A DNA stretch of 64,000 nt from JBLMZW01 sp050259035 (GTDB lineage: Bacteria; Bacillota; Syntrophomonadia; Syntrophomonadales; DTU052), in contig JBLMZW010000188.1 of NCBI GenBank assembly GCA_050259035.1, positions 106,496-170,495 on the forward strand, read 5' to 3'. Position numbers and translations under genes: made by a program. The notes under the pieces were generated by a model. It saw only the letters and a program-made list of their open reading frames with translations. It was not told where the DNA came from and did not search any database. Shown here in pieces: positions 9,023-17,566 of the stretch. Position 1 is the stretch's first letter. Each line of letters starts with the position of its first letter.

Positions 9023-9456
9023 GAATTAATCTCCAGAGGCTCCCGCACCATGATGGCCTGCCGGTACCGTCATATATGACTACTGGATCATCGGGAGTAG
9101 ATATTTATTCTGCTAACCAGGATCCGATAGTGATAGCCCCGGGTAAAGCAGTTCTTATCCCAACCGGTTTTGCATTATCTATACCACCGGGCTTCGAGGC
9201 CCAGATTAGACCTCGAAGCGGCCTGGCATTGAAACATAACCTTACACTCCTTAACACACCGGGTACCATAGATTCAGATTATCGAGGAGAAATAAAAGTC
9301 CTGGTGATAAATCTCGGGGACAAAGAGTATATTGTTAAACGAGGAGAACGTATTGCCCAGATGGTATTTGCCAGAATAGAACGAGTGGTTTTTAGTGAAG
9401 AGAATGCCCTGGATGAAACCAGGCGAGGGGCAGGCGGGTTCGGACACACCGGATAA
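9010..9456 (+). CDS. dut: dUTP diphosphatase
   Basis: This trimeric dUTPase hydrolyses dUTP to dUMP and pyrophosphate, keeping uracil out of DNA. The 148-aa product has all five motifs: SSGVDIYS, RPRSGLALKHNL, the LNTPGTIDSDYRGE loop with its catalytic Asp, RGERIAQMVF and the C-terminal glycine-rich RRGAGGFGHTG. The ATG at 9010 lies inside the end of the M16 peptidase gene and follows a GGAGGAG site. Confidence 0.97.
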   Translation: MDSIRINLQRLPHHDGLPVPSYMTTGSSGVDIYSANQDPIVIAPGKAVLIPTGFALSIPPGFEAQIRPRSGLALKHNLTLLNTPGTIDSDYRGEIKVLVINLGDKEYIVKRGERIAQMVFARIERVVFSEENALDETRRGAGGFGHTG

Positions 9457-9469
9457 AGGGGGAAGAAAG

Positions 9470-9739
9470 GTGTTCCTGAGCGAACTTGTAGGTAAGGAAA
9501 TTATTAATATTAATGACGGGATGAAGTTAGGAGTGGTAGGGGATTCCGATGTAGTTATTAATCAGGAAACTGGAGAAATAGAATCGATTATTTTACCTGG
9601 CCGATCAAATTTCATTAATGTATGGGTAGAAAGACAGAAGATGGTCGTCCCATGGGGATCAATTAAGAAGGTTGGCCGGGAGGTAATTGTAGTTGACCTG
9701 GATCAAACCAACCTGAGATTAAGGGGATATAGTTACTAA
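9470..9739 (+). CDS. YlmC/YmxH family PRC-barrel protein
   Basis: An 89-aa protein of the YlmC/YmxH sporulation-associated family: FLSELVGKEIININDG at the start, an internal VINQETGEIESIILPG strand pair and VPWGSIKKVG. The fold is a PRC-barrel; the molecular role is not established. I chose the GTG at 9470, 14 bases after dut and preceded by a G-rich site around 9458-9462; an upstream in-frame ATG at 9395 lies inside dut. Its place before dapB/dpaA matches Bacillus ymxH. A strong terminator follows. Confidence 0.85.
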   Translation: MFLSELVGKEIININDGMKLGVVGDSDVVINQETGEIESIILPGRSNFINVWVERQKMVVPWGSIKKVGREVIVVDLDQTNLRLRGYSY

Positions 9740-9754
9740 AGAAGTCATTCTATG

Positions 9755-9787
9755 ACCCCACCTATTAAGGTGGGGTTTATGTATTTT
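9755..9787 (+). terminator. intrinsic terminator after ymxH-like gene
   Basis: An 8-bp stem ACCCCACC (9755-9762) / GGTGGGGT (9769-9776) with a TATTAA loop is followed by TTATGTATTTT. Confidence 0.85.
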
Positions 9788-9867
9788 AGGACCGTATACC
9801 CGGGTTTACTTGACGGAGAGGAAGAAATGTACGAGACTATTTTAAAAAGGATCTTGGAGGACTTGGT

Positions 9868-10668
9868 ATGGCGGAAACAATCGGAGTTTTGGTAACGGGT
9901 ATACTTGGTAAAATGGGAATTGAGACGGCCCGGGCCATAAAAAATAGCAGCGGAATGATGCTTATTGGCGGTGTTGATGTTCGTTCTCAAGGACAATTAT
10001 TATCATCGATAACTGGAGATGATTCCGATAAACAAATAATAGAAGATAATCTAGATACAAGCCTGGAAACGAAAAAACCCGATGTAGTTGTAGATTTTAC
10101 AAATCCTCAAGCCGTATTCAGTAATGCCAGGACAACCTTGCGTCATGGGTTACACTGCGTAATCGGGGCAACCGGCCTATCAGACAAGGAACTGGGTATT
10201 CTGGAAGAACTTGCTTTAAAAAACCAGGTTGGAGTTGCTGTTATTCCCAACTTTGCCATTGGGGCAGTCGTAATGATGAAATTGGCTCAGGAGGCAGCTC
10301 GTTATTTGAGCGATGTTGAGATTATAGAACTCCACCACGATGGAAAAATAGATGCTCCGTCAGGAACAGCCATTAAAACCGCAGAGATGATTCATCAGAT
10401 TAGGGAAGAAACTAACCCTGGTGTCAAAAGTGAATATGAACAATACCCTGGGGCTCGAGGCAGCAAAATTAATAACATAAGAGTGCATAGTGTAAGATTA
10501 CCAGGATTAGTAGCTCACCAGGAAGTATTATTCGGAGGAACAGGACAAACTCTGACAATTCGTCATGACGCATTTAACCGTGAATGCTTTATGCCGGGAG
10601 TGATTCTGACCATAAGAAAGATTGTTACTATTCAAGGTTTAATATATGGATTAGAAAACCTGATATAA
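9868..10668 (+). CDS. dapB: 4-hydroxy-tetrahydrodipicolinate reductase
   Basis: DapB reduces the DapA product to tetrahydrodipicolinate in the lysine/diaminopimelate pathway, using NAD(P)H. The 266-aa product shows the Rossmann loop GILGKMG near residue 11, the substrate-binding ELHHDGKIDAPSGTA and a C-terminal dimerisation segment. The ATG at 9868 follows TTGGAGG. Here it precedes the dipicolinate synthase pair, so the branch to spore dipicolinate is physically linked, although a leader of nearly 200 bases separates them. Confidence 0.96.
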   Translation: MAETIGVLVTGILGKMGIETARAIKNSSGMMLIGGVDVRSQGQLLSSITGDDSDKQIIEDNLDTSLETKKPDVVVDFTNPQAVFSNARTTLRHGLHCVIGATGLSDKELGILEELALKNQVGVAVIPNFAIGAVVMMKLAQEAARYLSDVEIIELHHDGKIDAPSGTAIKTAEMIHQIREETNPGVKSEYEQYPGARGSKINNIRVHSVRLPGLVAHQEVLFGGTGQTLTIRHDAFNRECFMPGVILTIRKIVTIQGLIYGLENLI

Positions 10669-10734
10669 TTGGTTCCTTAAGGTTGGCATAGGATTTCAAA
10701 GGATGCCTTACTTGGTTCGCAAAAAGAACTTATT

Positions 10735-10793
10735 GGGATTATCCTCTATTTGGGGGTTAATCCCTTACTTTTTGTCTACCCAATTCGTTGGGT
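10735..10793 (+). other. two hairpins in the dapB-dpaA gap
   Basis: The first is GGGATTA (10735-10741) / TAATCCC (10758-10764), followed by TTACTTTTTG, which could terminate dapB transcription. The second is ACCCAA-TTCG-TTGGGT (10778-10793), a tetraloop hairpin followed by TCACCTTTTCG. They lie in an open frame that runs into dpaA, but I regard that frame as untranslated leader. Confidence 0.5.
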
Positions 10794-10864
10794 TCACCTT
10801 TTCGAATAGGATTACGTATATTGTTGTTAGTTTAGTATTCGTAGTTGACAAAGGAGGCTTACCC

Positions 10865-11779
10865 TTGAGTTCCGCTCTATCGGGAGTCAAAATTACGGTT
10901 TTGGGAGGAGATAATAGAGATCTTATTCTTATAGCAGAATTAGTAACCCTTGGAGCTACCGTAACCGTTGTGGGATTTCCCCGGGATAAAATTAAACAAG
11001 GGGCTTTTATAAGCCGATCAATTGATGAGGCTTTACGTGGGACCGAGGTAGCAATTCTACCAATGCCCGGTATTGACGAAAACGGTTATATTAGGGCAGT
11101 GTATACTGAAGAAAAATTGCAGTTAACAGAAAAAAGCCTAATGGGCATGGCGGAAAAAGGATTGGTATTTATAGGCACCGGCCGAACTTTTCTTAAAGAA
11201 TGGACTAACAAATTGGGAATTAAACTGTTAGAAATTGCTGAAATGGACGAGATCGCGATATTAAACTCCATACCCACCGCAGAAGGAGCAATTCAAATTG
11301 CTATGGAAGAACTAGACACTACAATTCACGGTTCCAAAGTAATAGTCCTAGGTCTTGGCAGAACGGGTACGACTTTAGCTAGAATGCTACGATCCTTGGG
11401 GGCAGATGTAACCGTAATATCTGCCAGTGCGGTTGAGCTGGCTCGAGCTTACGAAATTGGCTGTCGCAGAGTACCCCTAGATGCGCTGGGTGATTCTCTC
11501 GACAGTATTGAAGTAATCTTTAATACCATTCCAGCGCTGGTGTTAGGAAACGAAGTTCTTCGCAGAATGTCCCAGGAAACCTTAATAATTGACATGGCTT
11601 CGGCACCTGGCGGCACCGACTTCGAAGCCGCTAATTATTATGGAATTAAGGCAATATTGGCTCCGGGATTACCGGGAAAGGTGGCACCCCGGACCGCGGG
11701 TAAAGTCCTGGCTGAAGTGATCCCCAGATTAATTATTGAAGAGATGATAAATGCAGGCCATAAGCTTTTATTAGCTTAA
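10865..11779 (+). CDS. dpaA: dipicolinate synthase subunit A
   Basis: With DpaB it oxidises a DapA-derived intermediate to dipicolinic acid, the calcium chelator of the spore core. The 304-aa product has an N-terminal domain starting VKITVLGGDNRD and a C-terminal Rossmann domain with VLGLGRTGTTLARMLRSLGA. I chose the TTG at 10865 because AAAGGAGG (10850-10857) lies 7 bases upstream; the frame continues up to 10703 but that would put the ribosome site inside the gene. Length agrees with Bacillus SpoVFA. Expression in the mother cell under sigma-K is expected from the family but I could not place a promoter. Confidence 0.93.
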   Translation: MSSALSGVKITVLGGDNRDLILIAELVTLGATVTVVGFPRDKIKQGAFISRSIDEALRGTEVAILPMPGIDENGYIRAVYTEEKLQLTEKSLMGMAEKGLVFIGTGRTFLKEWTNKLGIKLLEIAEMDEIAILNSIPTAEGAIQIAMEELDTTIHGSKVIVLGLGRTGTTLARMLRSLGADVTVISASAVELARAYEIGCRRVPLDALGDSLDSIEVIFNTIPALVLGNEVLRRMSQETLIIDMASAPGGTDFEAANYYGIKAILAPGLPGKVAPRTAGKVLAEVIPRLIIEEMINAGHKLLLA

Positions 11780-11794
11780 AGGGGAGGACAGAAA

Positions 11795-12388
11795 GTGTTG
11801 TTAGAAAATATATCAATAGGAGTGGTTCTCACCGGTTCACACTGTACAATTAGGGAGGTAATTCCGGAAATTAACAGGTTGAAAGACGAGGGTGCCAGAA
11901 TAACGCCTGTCTTCTCCTATTCCGTGAATTATACTGATACTCGGTTTTATAATGTAGAATTTTTACGGGAAGAGATAACCAAGATAACGTCGGAGGAAAT
12001 TATTACTACCATACCTGACGCTGAACCTATAGGACCAAAAAAACTTTTTGATATATTAATCGTCGCTCCTTGCACTGGAAACACTTTAGCTAAGCTGGCC
12101 AACGGTATAACTGATACTCCGGCGTTAATGGCAGTAAAGGCCCATTTACGCAATCAACGTCCGGTAGTAATTGCCGTTGCTACTAATGATGGTCTGGGGA
12201 TTAATGCTAGGAATTTAGGTTATTTATTAAATGCAAAGAACATTTATTTCGTTCCTTTCAGACAGGATAACCCGGAAGAAAAGGCCAATTCTCTGGTCGC
12301 AAAAATGGATTTACTTCTGGTAACGATTATTGAAGCTATGAAAGGTCGGCAAGTTCAGCCGGTCTTACTAGGTTCGGAAACCATCTAA
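11795..12388 (+). CDS. dpaB: dipicolinate synthase subunit B
   Basis: This 197-aa flavoprotein-fold partner of DpaA has the early GVVLTGSHCTI strand-loop, IVAPCTGNTLAKLANGITDTPALMA in the middle and VAVATNDGLG, typical of SpoVFB. The GTG at 11795 follows AAAGGGGAGG, and only 15 bases separate it from dpaA, so the two are one operon. Its presence together with dpaA is strong evidence that the organism makes endospores, since some clostridia lack this pair and use an EtfA-type alternative. Confidence 0.95.
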   Translation: MLLENISIGVVLTGSHCTIREVIPEINRLKDEGARITPVFSYSVNYTDTRFYNVEFLREEITKITSEEIITTIPDAEPIGPKKLFDILIVAPCTGNTLAKLANGITDTPALMAVKAHLRNQRPVVIAVATNDGLGINARNLGYLLNAKNIYFVPFRQDNPEEKANSLVAKMDLLLVTIIEAMKGRQVQPVLLGSETI

Positions 12389-12550
12389 AAGTAATCCTAA
12401 TTTCATAAAACCGGCCTGCCTTCATCCTAATCGTTCCAACATATTAACTAAGTCTTATACTTTTCACGTATAATGAGACAATGATGCATTTGTAAGGCTG
12501 ACTTAATATGCTAAAATACTTTTTAGATTTATTTTCGGGAGGTTATTTAG

Positions 12551-13564
12551 TTGGCTGGAATAAACTTGGCAATTGTTGGAGCGACCGGTGCTGTGGGCAG
12601 GGAAATGCTAAAAGTTCTAGAAGAAAGGGAATTCCCAATCGGGAATTTACTTTGTCTGGCTGATCCGAGAGAAGCAGGGACCTGTGTTGAATATAAGGGA
12701 GAAAAGGTAATTGTCGAAGCAGCAGAAGCTGCAAAATTTAGCAATATAGACATAGCTCTTTTCGCTGTAGCCAGCGAAATAAGTGAAGTTCTTGGAGTAG
12801 AAGCTGCTTCCAGAGGTGCGGTAGTAGTTGATAATAGTTTTGCTTTTCGCTTAAATAAAGAAGTTCCACTGGTAGTCCCCGAAGTAAATGACTATGATAT
12901 CGCCCTCCATAAAGGAATTATTGCCAATCCCAATTGTTCTACAATTATTATGGTAGTGGCAATCAATCCGATATACAAGGCGGCAGGATTAAAACGAGTA
13001 GTAGTATCGACTTATCAAGCTGTATCAGGAGCAGGAAAAGTAGCTATCGACGAATTGGATGAACAGGTAAAAGCATATGTAAAAGGAAATGAAATAACAA
13101 CCAGGGTATTTCAACATCAAATAGCATTCAATTTGATTCCGCATATTGATATATGGATAGATAATGGTTACACCAAAGAAGAAATGAAAATGGTATGGGA
13201 AACCCGTAAAATTATGCACATTGACGGTCTGAGGATCAATCCGACCACTGTTCGCGTACCTGTATTCAGAAGCCATTCGGAATCTATTAATCTTGAGACC
13301 GAAAGAGGATTATCAGTTGAAGAAGCCAGGAATATTCTATCTGCTGCACCGGGCGTAGTTGTTATGGATGAACCCGCAAATAACATTTATCCTATGCCTC
13401 TGCTGTCGTCCAATCGAGATGAAGTTTTCGTAGGGCGTATTAGGGAAGATATCTCCCTTGAAAATGGTTTGAATCTTTGGGTAGCAGCGGATCAAATCCG
13501 CAAAGGAGCGGCAACCAATGCTATTCAAATTGCTGAAATTCTAGTAAGAGACCACTTATATTAG
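12551..13564 (+). CDS. asd: aspartate-semialdehyde dehydrogenase
   Basis: Asd reduces aspartyl phosphate to aspartate semialdehyde, the common precursor for lysine, threonine and dipicolinate. The 337-aa product has the N-terminal NADP loop GATGAVGREML, the catalytic Cys129 in NPNCSTI and a C-terminal dimerisation domain. The TTG at 12551 follows GGGAGG (12538-12543). A TATAAT sequence at 12469-12474 may be its -10 box, but no convincing -35 box accompanies it. In Bacillus an aspartokinase gene lies between asd and dapA; it is absent here. Confidence 0.96.
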   Translation: MAGINLAIVGATGAVGREMLKVLEEREFPIGNLLCLADPREAGTCVEYKGEKVIVEAAEAAKFSNIDIALFAVASEISEVLGVEAASRGAVVVDNSFAFRLNKEVPLVVPEVNDYDIALHKGIIANPNCSTIIMVVAINPIYKAAGLKRVVVSTYQAVSGAGKVAIDELDEQVKAYVKGNEITTRVFQHQIAFNLIPHIDIWIDNGYTKEEMKMVWETRKIMHIDGLRINPTTVRVPVFRSHSESINLETERGLSVEEARNILSAAPGVVVMDEPANNIYPMPLLSSNRDEVFVGRIREDISLENGLNLWVAADQIRKGAATNAIQIAEILVRDHLY

Positions 13565-13599
13565 TGTAGGGCAAATACCAAAAGAAGGGTGATGATGGG

Positions 13600-14478
13600 A
13601 TGGAATTTCCGCGATTAATGACTGCTATGATAACACCATTTCAACAAAATCTAGAAATAGACTTTAAGAAAGCTCGCGAACTAGCTGCCAGTCTATTTAA
13701 GAATGACAGCGGAGGCATTGTTGTATGTGGCACCACCGGAGAATCACCGGCTTTGGACAATAAAGAAAAGTTAGATTTATTCACTGCCGTCTTAGAAGAA
13801 GTTGGGGGTAAAGCTCAGGTTTGGGCCGGAGTGGGTTCCAATTCTACTCAACACTCTATAGAACTTGCCCGGCAAGCAAGTGGCCTTGGGGTTGATGGAT
13901 TAATGCTGGTAGCACCTTATTACAATAAACCAACCCAAGAAGGACTATATCAGCATTTCGCGGCGATAGCCGAAGCGGTTAAACTTCCAATAATGCTTTA
14001 TAACATACCTGGTCGTACAGGTGTAAATATGCTCCCGGAAACGGTTAATCGATTGGCCAACATTGATAATATTGTAGCTCTAAAGGAAGCCAGCGGAATT
14101 ATGGACCAGATGTCTCATTTGAAGAATATCGTTCCTGATGATTTTATAATATATAGTGGAGACGACTCTTTAACTTTACCTCTAATGTCCTTAGGAGCAC
14201 ATGGCGTAGTAAGTATAGCCTCACATTTAGTTGGCCCTAGAATAAACAAGATGATTGAATCCTACATATCCGGTAGGATGGAAGAAGCACGATTGATTCA
14301 TGCGAGTTTATTCAATTTGTATCGATCTTTGTTTATTTTGACCAACCCAATTCCATTAAAGGAAGCAATGCGCCAACTGGGAAAAGACAGTGGAATATTA
14401 CGACTCCCTCTTTGCGAACCGGGTGCAAAAGAAAGAATCGAGATTGAACAGGTTTTGAAAGAATACAATTTTTTATAA
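13600..14478 (+). CDS. dapA: 4-hydroxy-tetrahydrodipicolinate synthase
   Basis: DapA condenses pyruvate with aspartate semialdehyde. The 292-aa TIM-barrel protein has the GTTGESP substrate loop, Tyr134 in YNIPGRTG and the Schiff-base Lys162 in VALKEASG, all intact. The ATG at 13600 follows GAAGGGTGATG. It lies 35 bases after asd and is probably co-transcribed with it. A strong terminator follows. Confidence 0.96.
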   Translation: MEFPRLMTAMITPFQQNLEIDFKKARELAASLFKNDSGGIVVCGTTGESPALDNKEKLDLFTAVLEEVGGKAQVWAGVGSNSTQHSIELARQASGLGVDGLMLVAPYYNKPTQEGLYQHFAAIAEAVKLPIMLYNIPGRTGVNMLPETVNRLANIDNIVALKEASGIMDQMSHLKNIVPDDFIIYSGDDSLTLPLMSLGAHGVVSIASHLVGPRINKMIESYISGRMEEARLIHASLFNLYRSLFILTNPIPLKEAMRQLGKDSGILRLPLCEPGAKERIEIEQVLKEYNFL

Positions 14479-14505
14479 AATAATGAAATATTAAAAACTT
14501 CGTGC

Positions 14506-14557
14506 AGCAGGATTCCTGTATAGATTACCGGGAACCCTGCTATTTTATTATTATTTT
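14506..14557 (+). terminator. intrinsic terminator after dapA
   Basis: AGCAGGATTCC (14506-14516) pairs with GGAACCCTGCT (14531-14541) with one mismatch, and an AT-rich T tract follows. It closes the asd-dapA unit. Confidence 0.85.
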
Positions 14558-14584
14558 CACATGAGGAATATTCTGGAGATCATC

Positions 14585-14613
14585 TTGTACGAAGATGGTT
14601 CATTGTATATAAT
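14585..14613 (+). promoter_or_regulatory. candidate sigma-A promoter for rnj
   Basis: TTGTAC (14585-14590), a 17-base spacer and TATAAT (14608-14613) lie about 80 bases before the RNase J start. The -35 region sits inside an inverted repeat, CATCTT-GTACG-AAGATG (14581-14597), which could be an operator. Confidence 0.55.
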
Positions 14614-14691
14614 TTAATAGTCTTATACTGTTCGGATTCTAGGGTACTGGGTTTCATGGGCGGACGACTTTCGAAAGTTAGGAGGTGCTTA

Positions 14692-16356
14692 ATGGCAGAA
14701 ACAGACAACAGAGTATTCGTGATTCCGCTTGGTGGCCAGGGTGAAATCGGGAAAAATATGATGGTCATCAGGTATCAGGATAGCATTATTGTAATTGATT
14801 CCGGTCTTATGTTCCCCGAAGAAGAACTTCTTGGAATAGACATTGTTATACCGGATATCACCTACCTCATGGAGAACAAGGATAAGGTAAAGGCTATCCT
14901 GTTAACACACGGTCACGAGGATCATGTAGGAGCTTTACCGTATTTATTGAAGGAAATAGATGCGCCCGTTTATGGAAGCCGCTTGACATTAGGATTGGTT
15001 GAAGCGAAACTGAAGGATTTTCAGCTCGGTAGAACTCGTCTTATACCGGTCAGACCCAGAGAAACAGTCAATATTGGGCCTTTCGATGTCGAGTTTATTC
15101 GGGTTAGCCACAGTATACCCGATGCTCTTGCCATCGCTATATACACTCCGGTTGGAGTAATACTGCATACTGGTGATATCAAACTTGACCAAACCACCGT
15201 GGACGGAGAACTGGTGGATTTTCGCAAGTTTGCTGAGCTAGGGGAAAAAGGCGTATTGGCTATGATGTCTGATAGTACCAACGCTGACCGACCGGGTTAT
15301 ACGCAGTCAGAAAGAGTAGTCGGTGAAACCTTTGAGGAACTGTTTCGTAGATGTGAAGGGCGTATAATCGTAACTACGTTTGCTTCAAATGTTCACCGTA
15401 TACAACAGGCTATCACTACTGCTAATCGATATGGCAGAAAGGTAGCTATTGTTGGAAGGAGTATCGTTAATAATGTAACGATAGCTCGTGAATTGGGCTA
15501 TATTAATATTCCTTCTGGTTGCTGGATAGAGGTTGAGGATATCAATAAATATCCACCTAACCAGTTGCTTATAGTTACCACTGGTAGTCAGGGTGAGCCT
15601 ATGTCAGCGCTTACCAGGATGGCTATGTCTGATCACCGTTGGGTAGAGATTCAACAAGGGGATACTGTAGTTATTTCAGCAACACCGATACCCGGAAACG
15701 AGAAACTTGTTGCCAGAACGGTTGACCTGCTGTTCCGACAAGGAGCGGAGGTAATTTACGAAAGAACAACCGGAGTTCATGTCTCAGGACATGCCAGCCA
15801 GGAAGAATTAAAAATACTATTAAATCTAGTTCGGCCCCGGTATTTTATACCGGTTCATGGTGAGTATCGTCACTTAATGAGACATGCCAAAATAGCGGAA
15901 TCTCTTGGAATAATCCGTTCAAGGATATTTGTGGCTGAGAATGGGCAGGTTATAGAACTGGGCAAGAAGAAGGCTACTCTAGCCGGAAAAGTTACTGCCG
16001 GCAGGGTATTGGTTGACGGATTGGGTGTCGGCGACGTGGGCAATATTGTTTTACGTGACCGCAAACAGTTGTCACAGGACGGAATAATTATTGTAGTCGT
16101 TACTATTAACAAGGATTCCTGTTCTGTTATAGCCGGGCCGGATATAGTATCACGAGGCTTTGTGTATGTACGGGAATCCGAGCAGTTAATTGAGGAATCT
16201 AAAGAGAAAGTCCGTGATGCTCTCGCCATTTGCGCAGAACGTAAGATTACCGAATGGGCAACAATTAAGTCCCAGATACGTGATGTGCTTAGCAAGTATC
16301 TGTACGAGCAGACGCGAAGAAGACCTATGATAATGCCTATAATCATGGAAGTTTAG
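14692..16356 (+). CDS. rnj: ribonuclease J
   Basis: RNase J is a 5'-exo and endoribonuclease central to mRNA decay in Firmicutes. The 554-aa product starts at the ATG at 14692 (AGGAGGT just upstream) and has the metallo-beta-lactamase HGHEDHVG motif (His73, His75, Asp77, His78), VSHSIPDA, the beta-CASP segment with TTFASNVHR and HVSGHAS, and a C-terminal domain. An upstream ATG at 14656 in frame lacks a ribosome site. By position it matches the Bacillus RNase J2 locus, but it carries all the catalytic residues and may be the only RNase J; the window cannot show this. Confidence 0.95.
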   Translation: MAETDNRVFVIPLGGQGEIGKNMMVIRYQDSIIVIDSGLMFPEEELLGIDIVIPDITYLMENKDKVKAILLTHGHEDHVGALPYLLKEIDAPVYGSRLTLGLVEAKLKDFQLGRTRLIPVRPRETVNIGPFDVEFIRVSHSIPDALAIAIYTPVGVILHTGDIKLDQTTVDGELVDFRKFAELGEKGVLAMMSDSTNADRPGYTQSERVVGETFEELFRRCEGRIIVTTFASNVHRIQQAITTANRYGRKVAIVGRSIVNNVTIARELGYINIPSGCWIEVEDINKYPPNQLLIVTTGSQGEPMSALTRMAMSDHRWVEIQQGDTVVISATPIPGNEKLVARTVDLLFRQGAEVIYERTTGVHVSGHASQEELKILLNLVRPRYFIPVHGEYRHLMRHAKIAESLGIIRSRIFVAENGQVIELGKKKATLAGKVTAGRVLVDGLGVGDVGNIVLRDRKQLSQDGIIIVVVTINKDSCSVIAGPDIVSRGFVYVRESEQLIEESKEKVRDALAICAERKITEWATIKSQIRDVLSKYLYEQTRRRPMIMPIIMEV

Positions 16357-16376
16357 GTTATAAATAAAATTAAACT

Positions 16377-16412
16377 AAAATAGGAGGATGCGATAATCCT
16401 CCTATTTTTTTC
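16377..16412 (+). terminator. intrinsic terminator after rnj
   Basis: The stem TAGGAGGAT (16381-16389) / ATCCTCCTA (16396-16404), extended by flanking A/T pairs, encloses GCGATA and ends in a T run. Confidence 0.9.
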
Positions 16413-16469
16413 CCCTTAAGAAGGAATTTTACCAATCACGGTAAACTTATTATATAAGGGGGTAAGTAT

Positions 16470-17399
16470 ATGGGGGGGGCTAACAAAAACAAACTTATTA
16501 TAAATCTGTTCATACAGCTTCTTTTTATTACGCTGGTAGTCTATATTTCTCTTTTTCACGTCCAGTCACGCTATATTAGCCTGGCATGTATATGCATCGT
16601 TTGCATCGGTTCACTTACCTTCACAGCTTTGTGGTTACTAAACCAGGTCTTTAAACCTATCCAAGGAATTAAAAAAACTGCTTGTTTAATAATGTCAGAG
16701 CCTCAACCCTTTGTGTTCCATGAACAGGGAGAACAAACCATAAAGGAACTTGCTTCCGCATTAAACGATTTCCAACAGTATTATCAAAACATCAATCAGG
16801 AAATTGTTGAAAAACTCATTGAAAGTGAAGAAATGTTTATTCAAATGATATTCACAATAAATGCCGCTGTTGAAGCTAAAGATCATTATACCAGCGGTCA
16901 TTCAGCCAAAGTTGCTGAATATGCCAGGGCAATAGTCGAAGAATTGGAGATACCGCAAGAAAAGGCTGAAAAAATTGTACTTGCAGCACAGCTACATGAT
17001 GTGGGTAAGATCGGTACCAGCGAGTCTATTTTGAATAAGCGTGGGAAGCTAACTGAACAAGAGTATAGCGAGATTAAGAATCATTCCCAGGCCGGTAGGG
17101 ATATACTTGCCAATTCGTCAGCTTTATGGGATATAATACCTTCTATTTACTATCACCACGAACGTTTCGACGGCACTGGTTATCCGGAGGGATTAATGGG
17201 TGAAGAAATACCACTAGGTTCTAGGGTAATATCTGTAGCAGATGCTTTCGATGCAATGACATCGGATCGACCATATCGAAAAGCCATGTCAGGAGATGAA
17301 GCCCTGAATATTTTGATTAAAGAGAAGTCCAAACAATTTGACCCCATCGTAGTAGATGCCTTCCTTCGTATAGCCGAGAAGAAAGAGAATACAATATAG
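16470..17399 (+). CDS. membrane-bound HD-GYP domain protein
   Basis: The 309-aa protein has two N-terminal transmembrane helices (about residues 10-30 and 35-58), a short linker with a HAMP-like or coiled-coil region, and a C-terminal HD-GYP domain. The HD pair is at residues 176-177 (LHDVGKIG), followed by HHERFDGTGYP and DAFDAMTSDRPYR. HD-GYP proteins usually hydrolyse cyclic di-GMP, so it may link an envelope signal to second-messenger breakdown; no input ligand domain is recognised. The ATG at 16470 follows AAGGGGGTAAG. It is flanked by terminators on the upstream side and is probably transcribed alone. Confidence 0.9.
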   Translation: MGGANKNKLIINLFIQLLFITLVVYISLFHVQSRYISLACICIVCIGSLTFTALWLLNQVFKPIQGIKKTACLIMSEPQPFVFHEQGEQTIKELASALNDFQQYYQNINQEIVEKLIESEEMFIQMIFTINAAVEAKDHYTSGHSAKVAEYARAIVEELEIPQEKAEKIVLAAQLHDVGKIGTSESILNKRGKLTEQEYSEIKNHSQAGRDILANSSALWDIIPSIYYHHERFDGTGYPEGLMGEEIPLGSRVISVADAFDAMTSDRPYRKAMSGDEALNILIKEKSKQFDPIVVDAFLRIAEKKENTI

Positions 17400-17459
17400 C
17401 CGGCAAGTAATAGTTTACCTAATTGATGCACGAATGGGGATTAATGGTGCTACAACTAT

Positions 17460-17488
17460 TTCATTTGGAAAGGTTATTATGCTATAAT
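17460..17488 (+). promoter_or_regulatory. candidate extended -10 promoter for the PfkB gene
   Basis: TATAAT (17483-17488) is preceded by TGC, the extended -10 pattern, with a weak -35 (TTCATT, 17460-17465) at 17 bases. The start codon lies about 80 bases downstream. Confidence 0.55.
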
Positions 17489-17566
17489 TCCTGATGGTAG
17501 GGCCATTCCTTGTGTATTATTTAGTACAGGCTTGAGATCAAATTTAATTATAGGAGCGGATTGTTT

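Noticed and set aside
10703..10864. 54-codon N-terminal extension of DpaA
   Set aside because: The extension contains two hairpins and the perfect AAAGGAGG site for the TTG at 10865; DpaA has its normal length without it.
15870..16346. 158-codon open frame on the minus strand
   Set aside because: Antisense to the conserved RNase J C-terminal region; no family features and Ser/Ile-rich shadow composition.
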